A stretch of 64,000 bases of DNA from Certhia americana (taxonomy: Eukaryota; Chordata; Aves; Passeriformes; Certhiidae): the NCBI GenBank assembly GCA_018697195.1, contig JAGMWU010000028.1:1715321-1779320 (forward strand), read 5' to 3'. Below are positions 32,869 to 44,800 of the stretch, in pieces. The position numbers and the translations under genes are program-made. Numbering within the stretch: the first letter of the stretch is position 1; every line of letters starts with the position of its first letter. Under the pieces are notes generated by a model. The model worked only from the letters and a program-made list of their open reading frames with translations, had not been told where the DNA came from and ran no database searches.

Positions 32869-35800
32869 TCAGGAGCAGCTCTCGTAGTAGGAGACTTTCC
32901 TCTTGATGGTGTCCCGGATCCTTCCCACCTGCTCCTCCAGCCCCGACAGCCGCGACATCCTGGACAGCAGAGCCTCATTGCCTTCCTGAATTTCTGACTC
33001 TAAAGCTGAGGAGAGAGGGCAGGGGAGGAAAGGGTTACACGGTGGGGTTGGGCTGAGCCTTCACCTCACTCTGCACAGCTCTGGCAGGGCAAGAAAACCG
33101 ACAAATCCTGCACTGCCTCTGCTCCCCACCCTCTAAACAACCCCCAAAACACCACTCCCATTAGCTGTGAATGCTAAAAGATAGAAGTAAGTGTGGGGAG
33201 GAAAATGGGAGCAAAGGGGCATTGCAGGAAGGGCTTCCCCTTCTTGGTGGCACCCTGGAAACTCTCAATTTCCTGGCACAGCACCACCAGCTACAGCCCA
33301 AATCCCACCCTCCCAGTGCCCACAGTGCATTGTCCCCCTCACACCACAGTCCAAGCTCTCCCCAGGGGTGTGATGACGTTGGATTTGTGAGAACCTTACT
33401 TTCCATCCTGAGCATGATGCCCATGGTCTCCTGGAAGAGATCCTGTGCCTCCTGGCTGATGCTCTGCACCCTCCTGCCCTGCTCCCCCAGCGCTGGACCC
33501 TGCCCCATCCTGCTCTGCAGCTCTGAGTACAGCGCCTTCACCTGGGCCAAAGCCTGGGCAAAAACAAGCAAACACTGCAGGTAACTGTGCAGAATCGGGG
33601 TTTCCAGGCAGAAATCCTGTTTAGATATGAAATGCACACAGATGTGTGAGTTTGTGATGCACTCAAGGACTGACAGACAGCTCCACGAGTTGCTGTGCCT
33701 CGGGCAGGACAGACCAGGAATGAGTTCCCAGCAAAGGGCGTTAGGGCTGGGAAGGACTCTGAGAAACTCAGCAGTGGGATGATGCTGTGACATGCCAGCA
33801 GAGCAGCCATGACCCACACAGGACAGTCCCCTGGCCTCTCCCAGGGCTCTGTGCAGTGCTGGCAGTGGGCACACCCCACAGCTGTACCTGCTGGGCGCTG
33901 CTGGCCCTCTGTGCTGCTGTCCCCGCCGTGTCCTGCATGTCCCCTGCCCGCAGGCGGTTCTGGGCAGCGCCGTGCTGCAGCTGTGACAGCCGCTCTGCCA
34001 GCCCGGACAGCCCGGACCCCATGGCCACCACGTTCTTCTCAGCTGGCCCAAGGACAGCCTGGATCTGTGGGCAGAGGGGTCCCCGTGAGGAGGGGAGGGA
34101 CTGCCAGACCTCCCTGGGCCAGCTCTGCTGGCTGAAGGACACGCACAGGGACAGGGACTCGGGGTGATGTCTGGGCATCCCTCACCTCCTCCACGCGCTC
34201 CCGGATGAAGCGCAGCGAGGAGCCCGAGCCCCTGAGGGCTCCCTGGGCCTCCAGCAGCACTGTGTTGGCTCGCTGCAGGCTCCCCACCACCTCTTCCACA
34301 CTGCCCTCCACGGCGTTTGCCTGGTTCCTGGGGAAAGGTGGGAAACAGCCAGGAGTGAGCGTGGAAAAAGGCACAGACTGGAAGTCGAGGCCACAGAGGT
34401 AAAATCAAGGAGCTTGGGAAGCAGGAGGGGATTGCTGCTGGGAAGGTTGCAATCTCCCACCCCCAAAACCCACAGGTCTGGGCTCCAGCAGGTTTCCTTG
34501 TGAGAGGAACCTCAGTTCCACTTGACAGCCTCAAGCAGAGGAGACAAACTAAGAAGGGGAGAGAAACACCTTCCTTCAAACTAGTCAGAAATGTTTATTT
34601 CATGGTGCATGATGAGGTATCAAAAAGGGAAAGCAGAAGCAGCTCCAATTAAATTTTCTGCTCCCAGTGGGACTGCTCAGGGTGACAGAGCTCTGGAGAA
34701 AGCCAGGCTCCCCTGTCTCATCACTTCCAGCAGGTTAAGCAGGTGTCAGACACCGCCAAGGAGTTTACAGATTTATCCTGCTGACCTTCTCGCTGGGGTA
34801 TTGCTGCAAGTCAACTTGTGACAAAGGAGATGCTCCAAATTGGCAAGGACACCCTGTAATTACTTATTAAGGGACCATGGAATAATCCTCCCAACTTTCA
34901 CCCAGAAAACAAATAGCCCATTGACTGTCCCCATGCTCTCTTGTGCAATTAGGATGTAGGTCACCAATATCAACTAATACCAGGGCAACACTGCCATCTC
35001 CCAGCACAGGCACTCGAGATAAGAGAAAAGCCTCCCCCGCTTTTGATAAAGCCCTTCTTGTCCTGGTATCTATAACAGGATCTATTCTTGGGCAATTTAT
35101 TTGCTCTGGGGCCCCAGGGAGGTGTCTGGAGATTGCAGACTCATTCTTTTGGGGACTGGACGGGCACAGAAGATGCCAGTCTAAATCTTCAGATTGTGCA
35201 AGCCAGGACAGCTTGGGCAGAGCGAGTTTGGGACCCAGCTGAGAACCACCAGTTGCACCCCAGGCAAGGGACCCTCAGCTGCCAACGGCCTTGAACCCCC
35301 ACCGACCTGGCTTGTTCTGCCTCCTGCTGCAGCCTCTTGGCCCTGGCCACGTCCTCAGCCGTCTGGGCAAGGATGTCCTCTGGGCACTGCAATTCCTTGG
35401 CCAGCTTCTGGATCTCAGTCATTCTCCTCCGGATGGCGGCAGCATCCGTGGGGAGGCGCAGGGAGAGAACTGCCTCACTGATTTCCTGGATAGAGGCAGG
35501 ATCCATGTCCTTGTCTGCAGAGACACACACAGACAGCGTCAGGGAAGGTGGGAGTGCAGATGCCAGGGAGGAGGAGAGCAGACGCCCATGCACGTCTCAC
35601 ACACATCTCCCATTTCAGACAGCTGCCAGGATCCCTGCTGAATTAATCTTCTTGAATTCCATGCACTTCTCATTCCCACCAGCAAAACTTTGAGGGAACA
35701 GCTGAAATGATACCTTGGATTTGGCAATGATAACACCATCAGCCAGGAAACCCTCACTGAGCAGATGAGGGTGTGCTTCAAGACAAGCCTTTTTTCATTT

Positions 35801-38800
35801 CACAAATAAAAGTTAATAAATCAGAAGCAGGCAGAGCCCAAGAGACATTAGCCCAGCGATTAGCTCAGAAATATCTTCACTCATCATTAACACCAGGCAG
35901 CACCAAATGACCTGATTTTCTTATTCAGCTAATGCTCAGGAGGCTCATTATGTTATTACAATCTGTCTGTGAACAATAAGTCATCCCATCAGTTTGTAGG
36001 ACAACAAGGAATTCTCATCTGATTAACAGCCTGCTCCAGAGAAGGGTCATCTGTCTGTCTGTCTGCATGGCCAGAAAACCTCTGTGCATCAGTTCACTGC
36101 TGGCTGCAAATCCCCATCCCTGGAGCGTCCTGCATGTGACACTCAGTGCTCTGGGCTGGTGACAAGGCAGGGATCGGGCACGGCTTGGACTCGATGACCT
36201 TGGAGGTCCTTTCCAAGCTCTGTGCTCACTCCAAACAGCAGCTGTGCCCCTGCACGAAGCAGCTGCCCCCAGCCCTGCAGTGCCAGAGGTACCTGCCAGG
36301 ACGCTCCGCAGGCGCTGCAGGAGCTGCCGCACGCGCCTCACGTCCCCCTGGATCTGTGTCCTGGTCACCCCCAGCTGCTCCACCAGCCGCCGTGTGCTGC
36401 TCTGGATCTGACTCGCCGACAGCTCTGTCGTCTTAATCTGCACACAGTAACAGCCTCATGGTGCCTCTGCCCGAGCCAGAGCTCACAGCCCTGCCTCAGC
36501 TCCGACCCGGGCTCTTCCCTGTGCCCACTGTGCCAGAGCTTTAAAGGCATGTTAAAGACTGAGGGTTGGATCTGCAAAGGAAGCTCTCAAACGGGGACAA
36601 GCACCATTTAGCCTTTAAAAACACCATTGAAATGGATTTTGAATTACTTTGAAAGCTCACTTGCTCTTTGTAAGGCACAGAAAGAAGCTGCAAGAGCCCC
36701 AACACATGAACTCTCTCTGATTGGATCAAATGCATCAGAGCTACAGAATTGGAGTGTTTTCCTTACTCCCAGCCCTTCTGCCATACTGATCCCAACCCAG
36801 GAGTTGAGAGGCTCCCTTGTGGTGTGCCCAGTGCCACTCACATGCCCTCAGCTGGGGAGGCAAGCCCCACACACACAGCAAGGAGCCATCTACTCCAAAA
36901 TCCCTGCATTTCTGAAGCTGCCCAAGGAACGGAGCCTCAAACAGAGTTTGGGGTGGGTATTCCTCACTCTCTGCTGTGGTAAGCAGAGGTCTGAGTGGGC
37001 AGACGGGCAGTGCCCACACTCACCAGCTGTGCTGTGTCCTGGAGCCGGGCACTCAGGCTGCTGAACTCTCTGGCCGCTTGCCTGGCTGCAGCCAGGGCCC
37101 CGCTGGCCAGTGGGAAGAGGCCGTGGCAGGGCTGGCCAGCCCCACAGACAGAGCTGTTGTCCCGAGGGCACAGCAGCCCCTGGCAACGGGCAGGGGTGCA
37201 TGGCTCCACTCGGACTCTTCCGCACACCTGGGCAGGGAGAGAACAGCTGGAGTTGGGCTGGACACAGCTGGGTGCCCGTGGGGAGGCAGACACAGCTCCA
37301 CAGGGATGGCAGAGCCTGCCCAGAGAACCAGGACCTGCTAAGCCTTTGCTGCAGGAGCTGTGTGGCACAGGAGGGATGGCCCAGAGGGCTGGCAGTGACA
37401 CAGGGGGCACAGCCCTGAGCACTGGAGATGTGCCACTGTCGGAGAAGGGCAGCCAGAGCTGGCTGCCCCCACCTGAGCCAGTGACACCAGGTCAGAGTGG
37501 CCTCAGCAGCCTGAGCTGCAGCAGAAACAGGAGAAAAGCAGGAGCTGAGCCACAGTGGCTCAGGATGAATAACAGCACATCTGTGTGCAGCAAACAGCTC
37601 TGCAGAGCAGTGCCCTGTTTGCTTTGGGGGAGAACACGACCAGAAGCCCCTGGAGAGCAGCAGCAGTTCTAACTCTGGCATATGGCAGAGTTACCCCCAA
37701 CCCCACACTGCAGCAGGGCCACGTGCACAGCCAGGCCAGGCTGGCTCAGAACGTGCTGGTGCCCCCAGCAGCAGAGAGGGGAGGCTGGTGGTCTCCACAG
37801 CAACTGACAGCGAAATGGATCTCCATGGCAATAACAAAGCAGTGGAGAAATATGAGAAACCTCATCCAGAAATTAAGTGGGGCTTGGAGATACAAGAAGT
37901 GACACGAGAGTCCCCGGAGGGAAAAACACATGGCTGGGAGGGGGTGGAAGGCAGAGCTGTGGGATCCCTGCAGGGCAGGGGGTGCTCAGCCAGTTCTCCA
38001 GCCAAGTCTGTCCCAACAGAGGCCTTGTCCTGCTGTGCCTGAGGGGAGATGCTGCAGGATGAGGCTCCCGCCCCCCGAGCTCTACAGAGCCCCCCTTGAA
38101 CAGACACACCCCGTGGGGAAGTGAAAAACCCATTTTGCATCTTCACCTGGTTGATGACAGGGGTGAGGTCGGGGGCTGAGGCCAGCTGTCCCTTCAGGGC
38201 CAGCAGCTTGGCTGTGTCCCCAGCCAGGTCCCCCTGCAGCCCTGCGGCGCTCTGGCGGCTCTCCCTGGCCTGGGCCAGCAGCCCCGGGGCAGCCGTGGCC
38301 AGGCTGCTGGCACTGCTGGAGCTCTGGTAAGCAGAGCGGATGGTCTGGAAGGCTCCTGTGGGAATAAAGGACAGAAATGGCACAAATGAGTCACAAAGGC
38401 AGCGCAGCCCCTCGGGGAGGCACTGCCTCTGCCCTGCGGTGCACAGGAGAGGGTGCAACCAGGGATTAGTCACCGAGGCATCACCAAAAACTCCTTTTAA
38501 TTCCAAACACCTTTCAGCCATTCCCTCAAGGGCTCCTGAAGGACTGAACTCAGGGCTGGGGTTAAAAGACTGGAACTGAACTGGAGCCAGCCAAGACACA
38601 CAGGCTGATCCTGGGCTTGGGCAGGGCAGGACAGATGGCAGAGCTTTTCCCAGTTCCTGAGCAGCCCCATCATCCCCCTCCAGCACAGGCTGGAAGGAAG
38701 GGCCAGGACCTGGAGCTCTGAGCAGACAGGGAGGTGCAGAGTGAATTGTCTTGGTGTCACTGGCACAGCTGGTAAGTCCCCAAGACGTGTGCTGTGGTAG

Positions 38801-41800
38801 GGAGGGGACAGCAGTGAGGCACTGGGAGCGAAGGAGCTGGAGCAGGGACTCATGGCAGCAAGCACCAGCATTGTCACAGGGCTTGATTAGCCCTTCTCCT
38901 CCCCAGTGCCTGGCTCTGTGCACAGCCTCCATTCTCTTGGTGCCTCATGGATTCAGTGACACTCTCCCAGCAGGGCTGTCCCCTTCCCACCCCTCCCTGG
39001 CAGCAGAGATTGTGCTGGTGGGGAACAGGAGCACAGATTGAGCTGCCAGCCACAAAACCCCAGAGCAAACACCTCAGCAGTGTGAAAGCCCAGGTCATGG
39101 ACCAGGCTACATGGGAAGCATCCCCCTCAGTGGGAGAGGAGATCTGTTTGCTATTCTGGGGCTGACAGCAGGTTAAAAACCCCTTCCACCCACCCAGCTG
39201 GGGGAAACCCCAGGCAGCCACGCTGGAGTAAATTAATGACTGCAAATTAAGAGATGTTGTAGCTGCAGAGCTGTACCTGACAGGTCCGTGCTGCGGCTGG
39301 TTTCAAACTGTGTCTTCTTGCTCTGATACTGGGAGTTGGTGACAAACAAGCTGCTGTTGAGGGCTTCGAGCTCCCTCGATAGCGAGGCAGTGTCATCCAG
39401 GAAATGAAGGTTAGGATTTATGCCTCGGACCTGCTCCCTGGGAGAGAGAGAGAACAAAATGTGAATTAGGCAGAGAGCAAAGCACCTGCAGACAGAGAGC
39501 AGGGCTGAGAGGGCCCTGTGTGCTGGGGCACTGCCAGCACCTGGCAAAGGGACACTGCTGAGCCAGGACATGCCAGGGCCTTGCAGGTTTGCAGGGAGAG
39601 GAGCTGGGCTGCAGCCCCTCCACAGCAGGGCTGTGTCCACACAGGGACTGGGAATGCTGGATGTGCCTGAGAGTGCCACCACACAGAGTACCACCACACA
39701 GCCCTGAGTGCCAGCAACACAGCCCTCAGTGCCACCAGACAGGCCTGAGTGCCACCAACACAGCCTGCAGGGTGCCACCAACGCAGCCCTCAGAGTGCCA
39801 CCATGCAGGGTGCCACCATGCAGCCCTCAGAGTGTCACCATGCAGAGTGCCACCATGCAGCCCTGAGTGCCACCACACAGCCCTGAATGCCACCACACAG
39901 CCTTCAGAATGCCACCACGCAGAGTGCCACCATGCAGCCCTCAGAGTGTCACCACGCAGAGTGGCACCATGCAGGCTGCCCCCCTCCTCCTGTCTCGGGG
40001 ACATTGTGCACAGGACAAGCACACATGGGAGCGCTGCTCTGCTGCTTCCCTGCTCCCCTCATGCACAGAGCCATGCGTGGCAGGGACAGAATCATGGCAG
40101 AACCTGTGCAAGCAGCTCACAGAGAAACCCCAGCCGCTCCTGCTGGATCAGGTCCCACACCCCTTACCTGATGGCGGCGAGCGTGCTGCCCACCTGGGCC
40201 AAGCCCTGCTGTGTCCCAGCGGGGTGGCCGAGGATGCCCTGTGCCTGCTGCAGGTTCCCCAGTGCCTGTGAGAGGCGGGGGTCCAGCCGGGAGCCCCCCG
40301 TGCCCGTGGGCAGCCATGCTGTGGCGTTGGCCAGGCTGGCCTGGCGCTGGCGCAGCCGCTCCATGTCCCCGTGGTAGGTGTAGAAGCAGGGGTGGCACAG
40401 CTGGCAGTCGGGGAAGGAGCCACAGTGACCCTGCTGGCACTGGGCACAGCGGGGCCCGGTGACACCGGCGCGGCAGAGGCAGCGGCCCGTGGCCTGGTCA
40501 CAGCCCACCTCCTCCGTGCCTTGGAAGTCACAGTCACACTCTGGGATGGGAAAGGAGGAAGGAGAGAGCAGGTGGTGGTCAATAACTTTCTATCTCTATC
40601 AAACCAGCCCCTTAAATTAGGGTTAATGAGGTCTTAACCCAACCTGACATCCATCCCCTCCCGCCAGCTCCTGCAGCAAAGGTGGCACAGGCAGAGGAAT
40701 GGGAAGAGGAGCTGGCACAACCCCTGACCCTGCAGGGCCAGCCCAGGGTGGCCCAGGACTTGCCCAGGGTTGCTGGGAGATACTGGAGATGAACTGGGAG
40801 GCTGTTCCAGAGAGGAAATCTCTCTTGCATGGGATCAGGGATGACAGGACACGGGCCAGCTGCTGCTTTTGCCAGATAATCTGTAACCTCCCCTAGGAAA
40901 CACGGAGCCAAGGCAGTACCTGTGCACCCTCCTCGAGCATCTCTGTAGTGCCTGGGTGGGCACTGCTGCTGCCCCACGGCCGAGCACGTCTGTCCTGTGA
41001 AGCCATCCCTGCACAGGCACTGTCCTGTGAACTGAGAGGGGAGCACATCAGGGACATCCCACTGCTGGACACTTCCCTAGCAGAGCTCTCCCCCAGCTGC
41101 TCTTGGCCACCAAAACCGGCACATGGACCATTTCCTCCTCTCAGTCTGTGCCCAGGGCATGCCTGAGGTGCCCGTGCCAGGCTGCAGCTCAGGCACAGGA
41201 TGCAAACAGGCTGCAAACAGCCCCAGCACCACGAGGAGGGTGTTCATCCTTGTTTCAAAAACAAAGCAATCGCCCACAAGCAGCTGCTTTGCCATCTCAG
41301 GTCTCCTCCCTACGCTGAGCTCATTTGGAACCTATCTTAGGCTCTTCGAATTCGTCATGGTTTGGGATTTTGTACATTTAACTTTAATTTTCCCAGTTGC
41401 CTCTTAAGCCTGAAGTGGCACACATGCTTTTCATTGACAAATGAGCGTAATTAACTTCCCTCGCCTGTATGAAGATGTCTTATTAGGACTTCCTTGATAA
41501 ATATCAAGCTTGTTAAAGTGACTTAATCTTGCCTCAATAATTACCACCTTCTTTCATTTTGCTGAATAGTCTGTCGTGGTGTTTTCTAAGAATTAGGAGA
41601 AGGAAAATAGGAGTGGGATGCACTGGGGAACACAGGGCTCTTTTTGTGAAGGTTCCTATGGATGGGACAGGACAAAGGAGCCACCCAGCAGGTGGGTTTG
41701 ATGCTCTGACAGGTCCCAAATGAGGGGACACAGAACTATGGTCGTGGCACCCTTGTCTGTGCCCCTCGCAGCAGTGTGGAGGTGGGAAAGGAAAGAACAG

Positions 41801-44800
41801 AGCAAGCACAGAGCAATGAAAAGGAAAGGCTGCTGTGGGAAGAGAAGTCTCCCAGGGGTACCTGGTTGCAGTGGGGGCTGCGGGAGCCACGGGGGTGACA
41901 GGCACAGGGCTGGCAGCCCTGTCCACTGCCCAGACCCCAGTGCCCGGCCGCACACTGCCCACAGTCGCTGCCCACCACGTTGGGCAGGCAGAAGCAGCTC
42001 CCGGTGTCACCGTCACAGGGCACCGTGTCCTGCCGCGTCCCCAGGGCATTGCAGGCACATCCTGCAATAGGGACAGGCTGGGTGTGGCAGGAGCAGCCAC
42101 CAAGGAGGGGCTCTCCCTCCCTCCCTCCCTCCCTCCCTCCCCGAGCTCAGGAGATCTCACAGCTCCCCCCAAATGCTGCAGCAGAAATTGGAGCCCGAGG
42201 GGCCTCAGCATCCCCCAGCTCAGGGGGACAGAGCTGCACCCCGACCCTGTGCTCTGCATGGCATCACCTCCTGAGCCCTGGGGGCACTCAGGGTACAGCT
42301 GACCAAACCCCACCTGCCCTGTGCTTTTTGCTGAACTTACACCTGAAACCACCCCCAGACCAAACAAGCAGCTTTTATAAACCTTTAAAAAATGGGCCCT
42401 TAGCTTGGAAACCCCAAACCAGAGCTGGGCAGGACCCAGGTCCCTTTTAGAGGGGTGTCCCAGGGGTACTCACTGCGGCACCCAGCAGGGTTGGCACCGG
42501 CCATCTGTGCAAAGCCTGGCTTGCAGAGGTGGCAGCGGTCCCCCTGCACGTTGTCCTTGCAGACACAGCGCCCTGTCCCCGGGTCACAGACAGAGCCGGG
42601 CACGGTGCCATCCGGGTCACACTCACAGGCTGCAAACGGGCAAGAAATGTCCCAGCTGGGGATGGGGGACAGGTCCTGGGGAAGGTGCTGGGGGGTTTGG
42701 GGGGTCAGGTCCTGGGGAAGGTGCTGGGGGGTTTGGGGGGTCACTCACGCAGACAGGCCTCGGGGTGGCTCAGCTCCCGCCGCGGGTTGCGGAAATATTC
42801 GGGTTTGCAGCGTTCACAGTTGTTGCCTTCGGTGTTGTGCTGGCAGTTGTCACACACCCCCCCGCTGGTCCCACCGCTGGCCCGGTACAGCTCGGGGTCA
42901 AAGTGGCACGAAGACGAGTGACCATTGCAGTCACATTCTAAAAAACCCCAGGAAACAGCTCACACACAGCGTGCACACCCCTCCAGCAGCAGCGGCAGCA
43001 CTAGAGGGTGCCCAAGGCTCCTGTGTGTGACACGGTGACACCCGGGGACAGCCCCACAGCCGCACCAGGGGCTGGGCACACGTGCAGCCCATGAGAGGTG
43101 AAGGTGCCGAGGCACAGCATCACCACCCAGCCCCAGAGAGCCACAAGAGAGGGTCTCAGAGCTCACAGCCGGCAGGGTTTGGGGCAGGGGAGGCACTGGC
43201 CATACCCTGGCAGGCGTGGGGGTCGTTGTCCTCGGCAGGGGCCCAGGCCCGGGCGTTGAACAGGGCAGCACAGCGCTCGCAGTGCGGCCCAGCCGTGTTG
43301 TGCTGACACACGCACTGCCCAGGGACCTGCTGCACACACAGTGTCACCCACCCCGGTGCCAGTGGCTCAGGACACAGCCTCACCCTCCCAGTGCCTCTCC
43401 AGTTCATGCCCAGCCTCTTCCCCAGAGCCCATTTCTGGTCACTCTCGCTACAGCGTCCCGAGGAGCACCCCAGGCAGGCAGTGGAGCCATCCCAGCGGTG
43501 TCCATGCCCTGACAGCCCATGGCAGAGCCACCCCAGTGGTGTCCATGCCCCGGCAGTCCATGGTAATGCCATCCCAGCAGTGTCCATGCCCTGACAGCCC
43601 ACAGCAGAGCCATCCCAGTGGTGTCCATGCCCTGGCAGCCCAAAGAGAGCCGTCCCAGTGGTGTCCATGCCCTGGCAGCCCACAGCAGAGCCATCCCAGC
43701 AGTGTCCATGCCCTGGCAGCCCACAGCAGAGCCATCCCAGTGGTGTCCATGCCCTGGCAGCCCACAGCAGAGCCATCCCAGCAGTGTCCATGCCCTGGCA
43801 GCCCATGGTAGTGCCATCCCAGTGGTGTCCATGCCCCGGCAGTCCATGGCAATGCCATCCCAGCAGTGTCCATGCCCTGGCAGCCCACAGCAGAGCCATC
43901 CCAGTGGTGTCCATGCCCTGGCAGCCCACTGCAGAGCCATTCTAGTGGTGTCCCCTGAGCACACTGGGTGGGGTGTCCCCACCCCTGAGCACATCCCAGC
44001 TGTGTCCCAGTTGCCCTCTGAGCTCACCGTGCTGTGCTGGTCCCCCGCAGGGGTGCAGTGCTCAGCGTGGCCGTAGCAGAAGCAGCTCCCCAGCACCTGC
44101 ATCTCTGTCACGGCGTAGAAGGTGCTGGGTGAGTGGTACCCCTGGCGTGGGATGTGGGGCAGCTCCGTGAAGTTGATGCGCAGGTTGGTGAAGGGCCCCA
44201 GCTCTGTTGGGGACAGGGGACAGGTGTGAAGGGACAGCAGGTACCCAGCAGAAGCTCCTTGCTTCTGGGGAGGGCTCAGAGCCAGGGAGGGAGGAACTGG
44301 CCCAAAGAGCAGCAGCTGAGCCATCAGCAAAGGCCAAATGCAGCTCCTTGACAGCCCAGATGTGCAGCTCAGGGTCCCCCAGGGGTTACCCCAGCTCATC
44401 ACCTCCTGTCACTGCAGGGAGAGCCACGAGGAGCCTCATCCCCCTCTCCCTTCTCAGCTCTGGGGGAGGCCCAACACTTACTGCCGATGGCTTGGCTGTA
44501 AGAGGGGCTGATTGTAGACCCCAGGTCTCGGACACTGAACTTCACCTTAGAGGGGATAAAAAAACAGGTTAAAAAGCAGAAAACTCGAGCAGCTCTCTGC
44601 TCTGGGCACTGTGTGCTCTGGACTTGCCTCAGCACATCACTAAATACAGGGACAGCCTTTAGAGCTGCAGAGGATTCCACAGGAAGTCCAACACAACATC
44701 GTGCAAAGGCTTTCCCACCAGAGGAGCAGGAATTTTCCCAAGCACTCCCCTCAGGAGTGCTGGGTGCCACGGGCCCCACTTCTCACCAGGTGTGCACGAG

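Larger units (their letters stand above)
32869..40380 (-). other. LAMB3: LAMB3 coiled-coil region and 3' exons
   Basis: From the end of exon 13 to the stop, residues about 579-1166 form heptad-rich rods that assemble with alpha3 and gamma2. Exon 16 (37227-37024) carries the beta-chain cysteine insert with six cysteines at 780, 788, 793, 798, 806 and 812 and an N-glycosylation sequon at Asn802, matching human in number and spacing style. The last exon encodes the Leu/Arg-rich end and the terminal VSYYESCS. Confidence 0.93.
40380..44110 (-). other. LAMB3: LAMB3 EGF-like (LE) repeat exons
   Basis: The exons at 44203-44028, 43326-43206, 42937-42749, 42629-42474, 42061-41862, 41031-40920 and the first part of 40540-40168 encode residues about 253-578, six cysteine-rich laminin EGF modules. 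Recognisable signatures are [106 protein letters not shown] and [17 protein letters not shown]. Spacing and residue content follow human beta-3 closely. Confidence 0.95.

Noticed and set aside
33161..34579. 472-codon minus-strand open frame
   Set aside because: It runs through LAMB3 exons 19-21 and their introns. Only part is in the LAMB3 frame, and the spliced model uses clean GT-AG sites with conserved protein on both sides.
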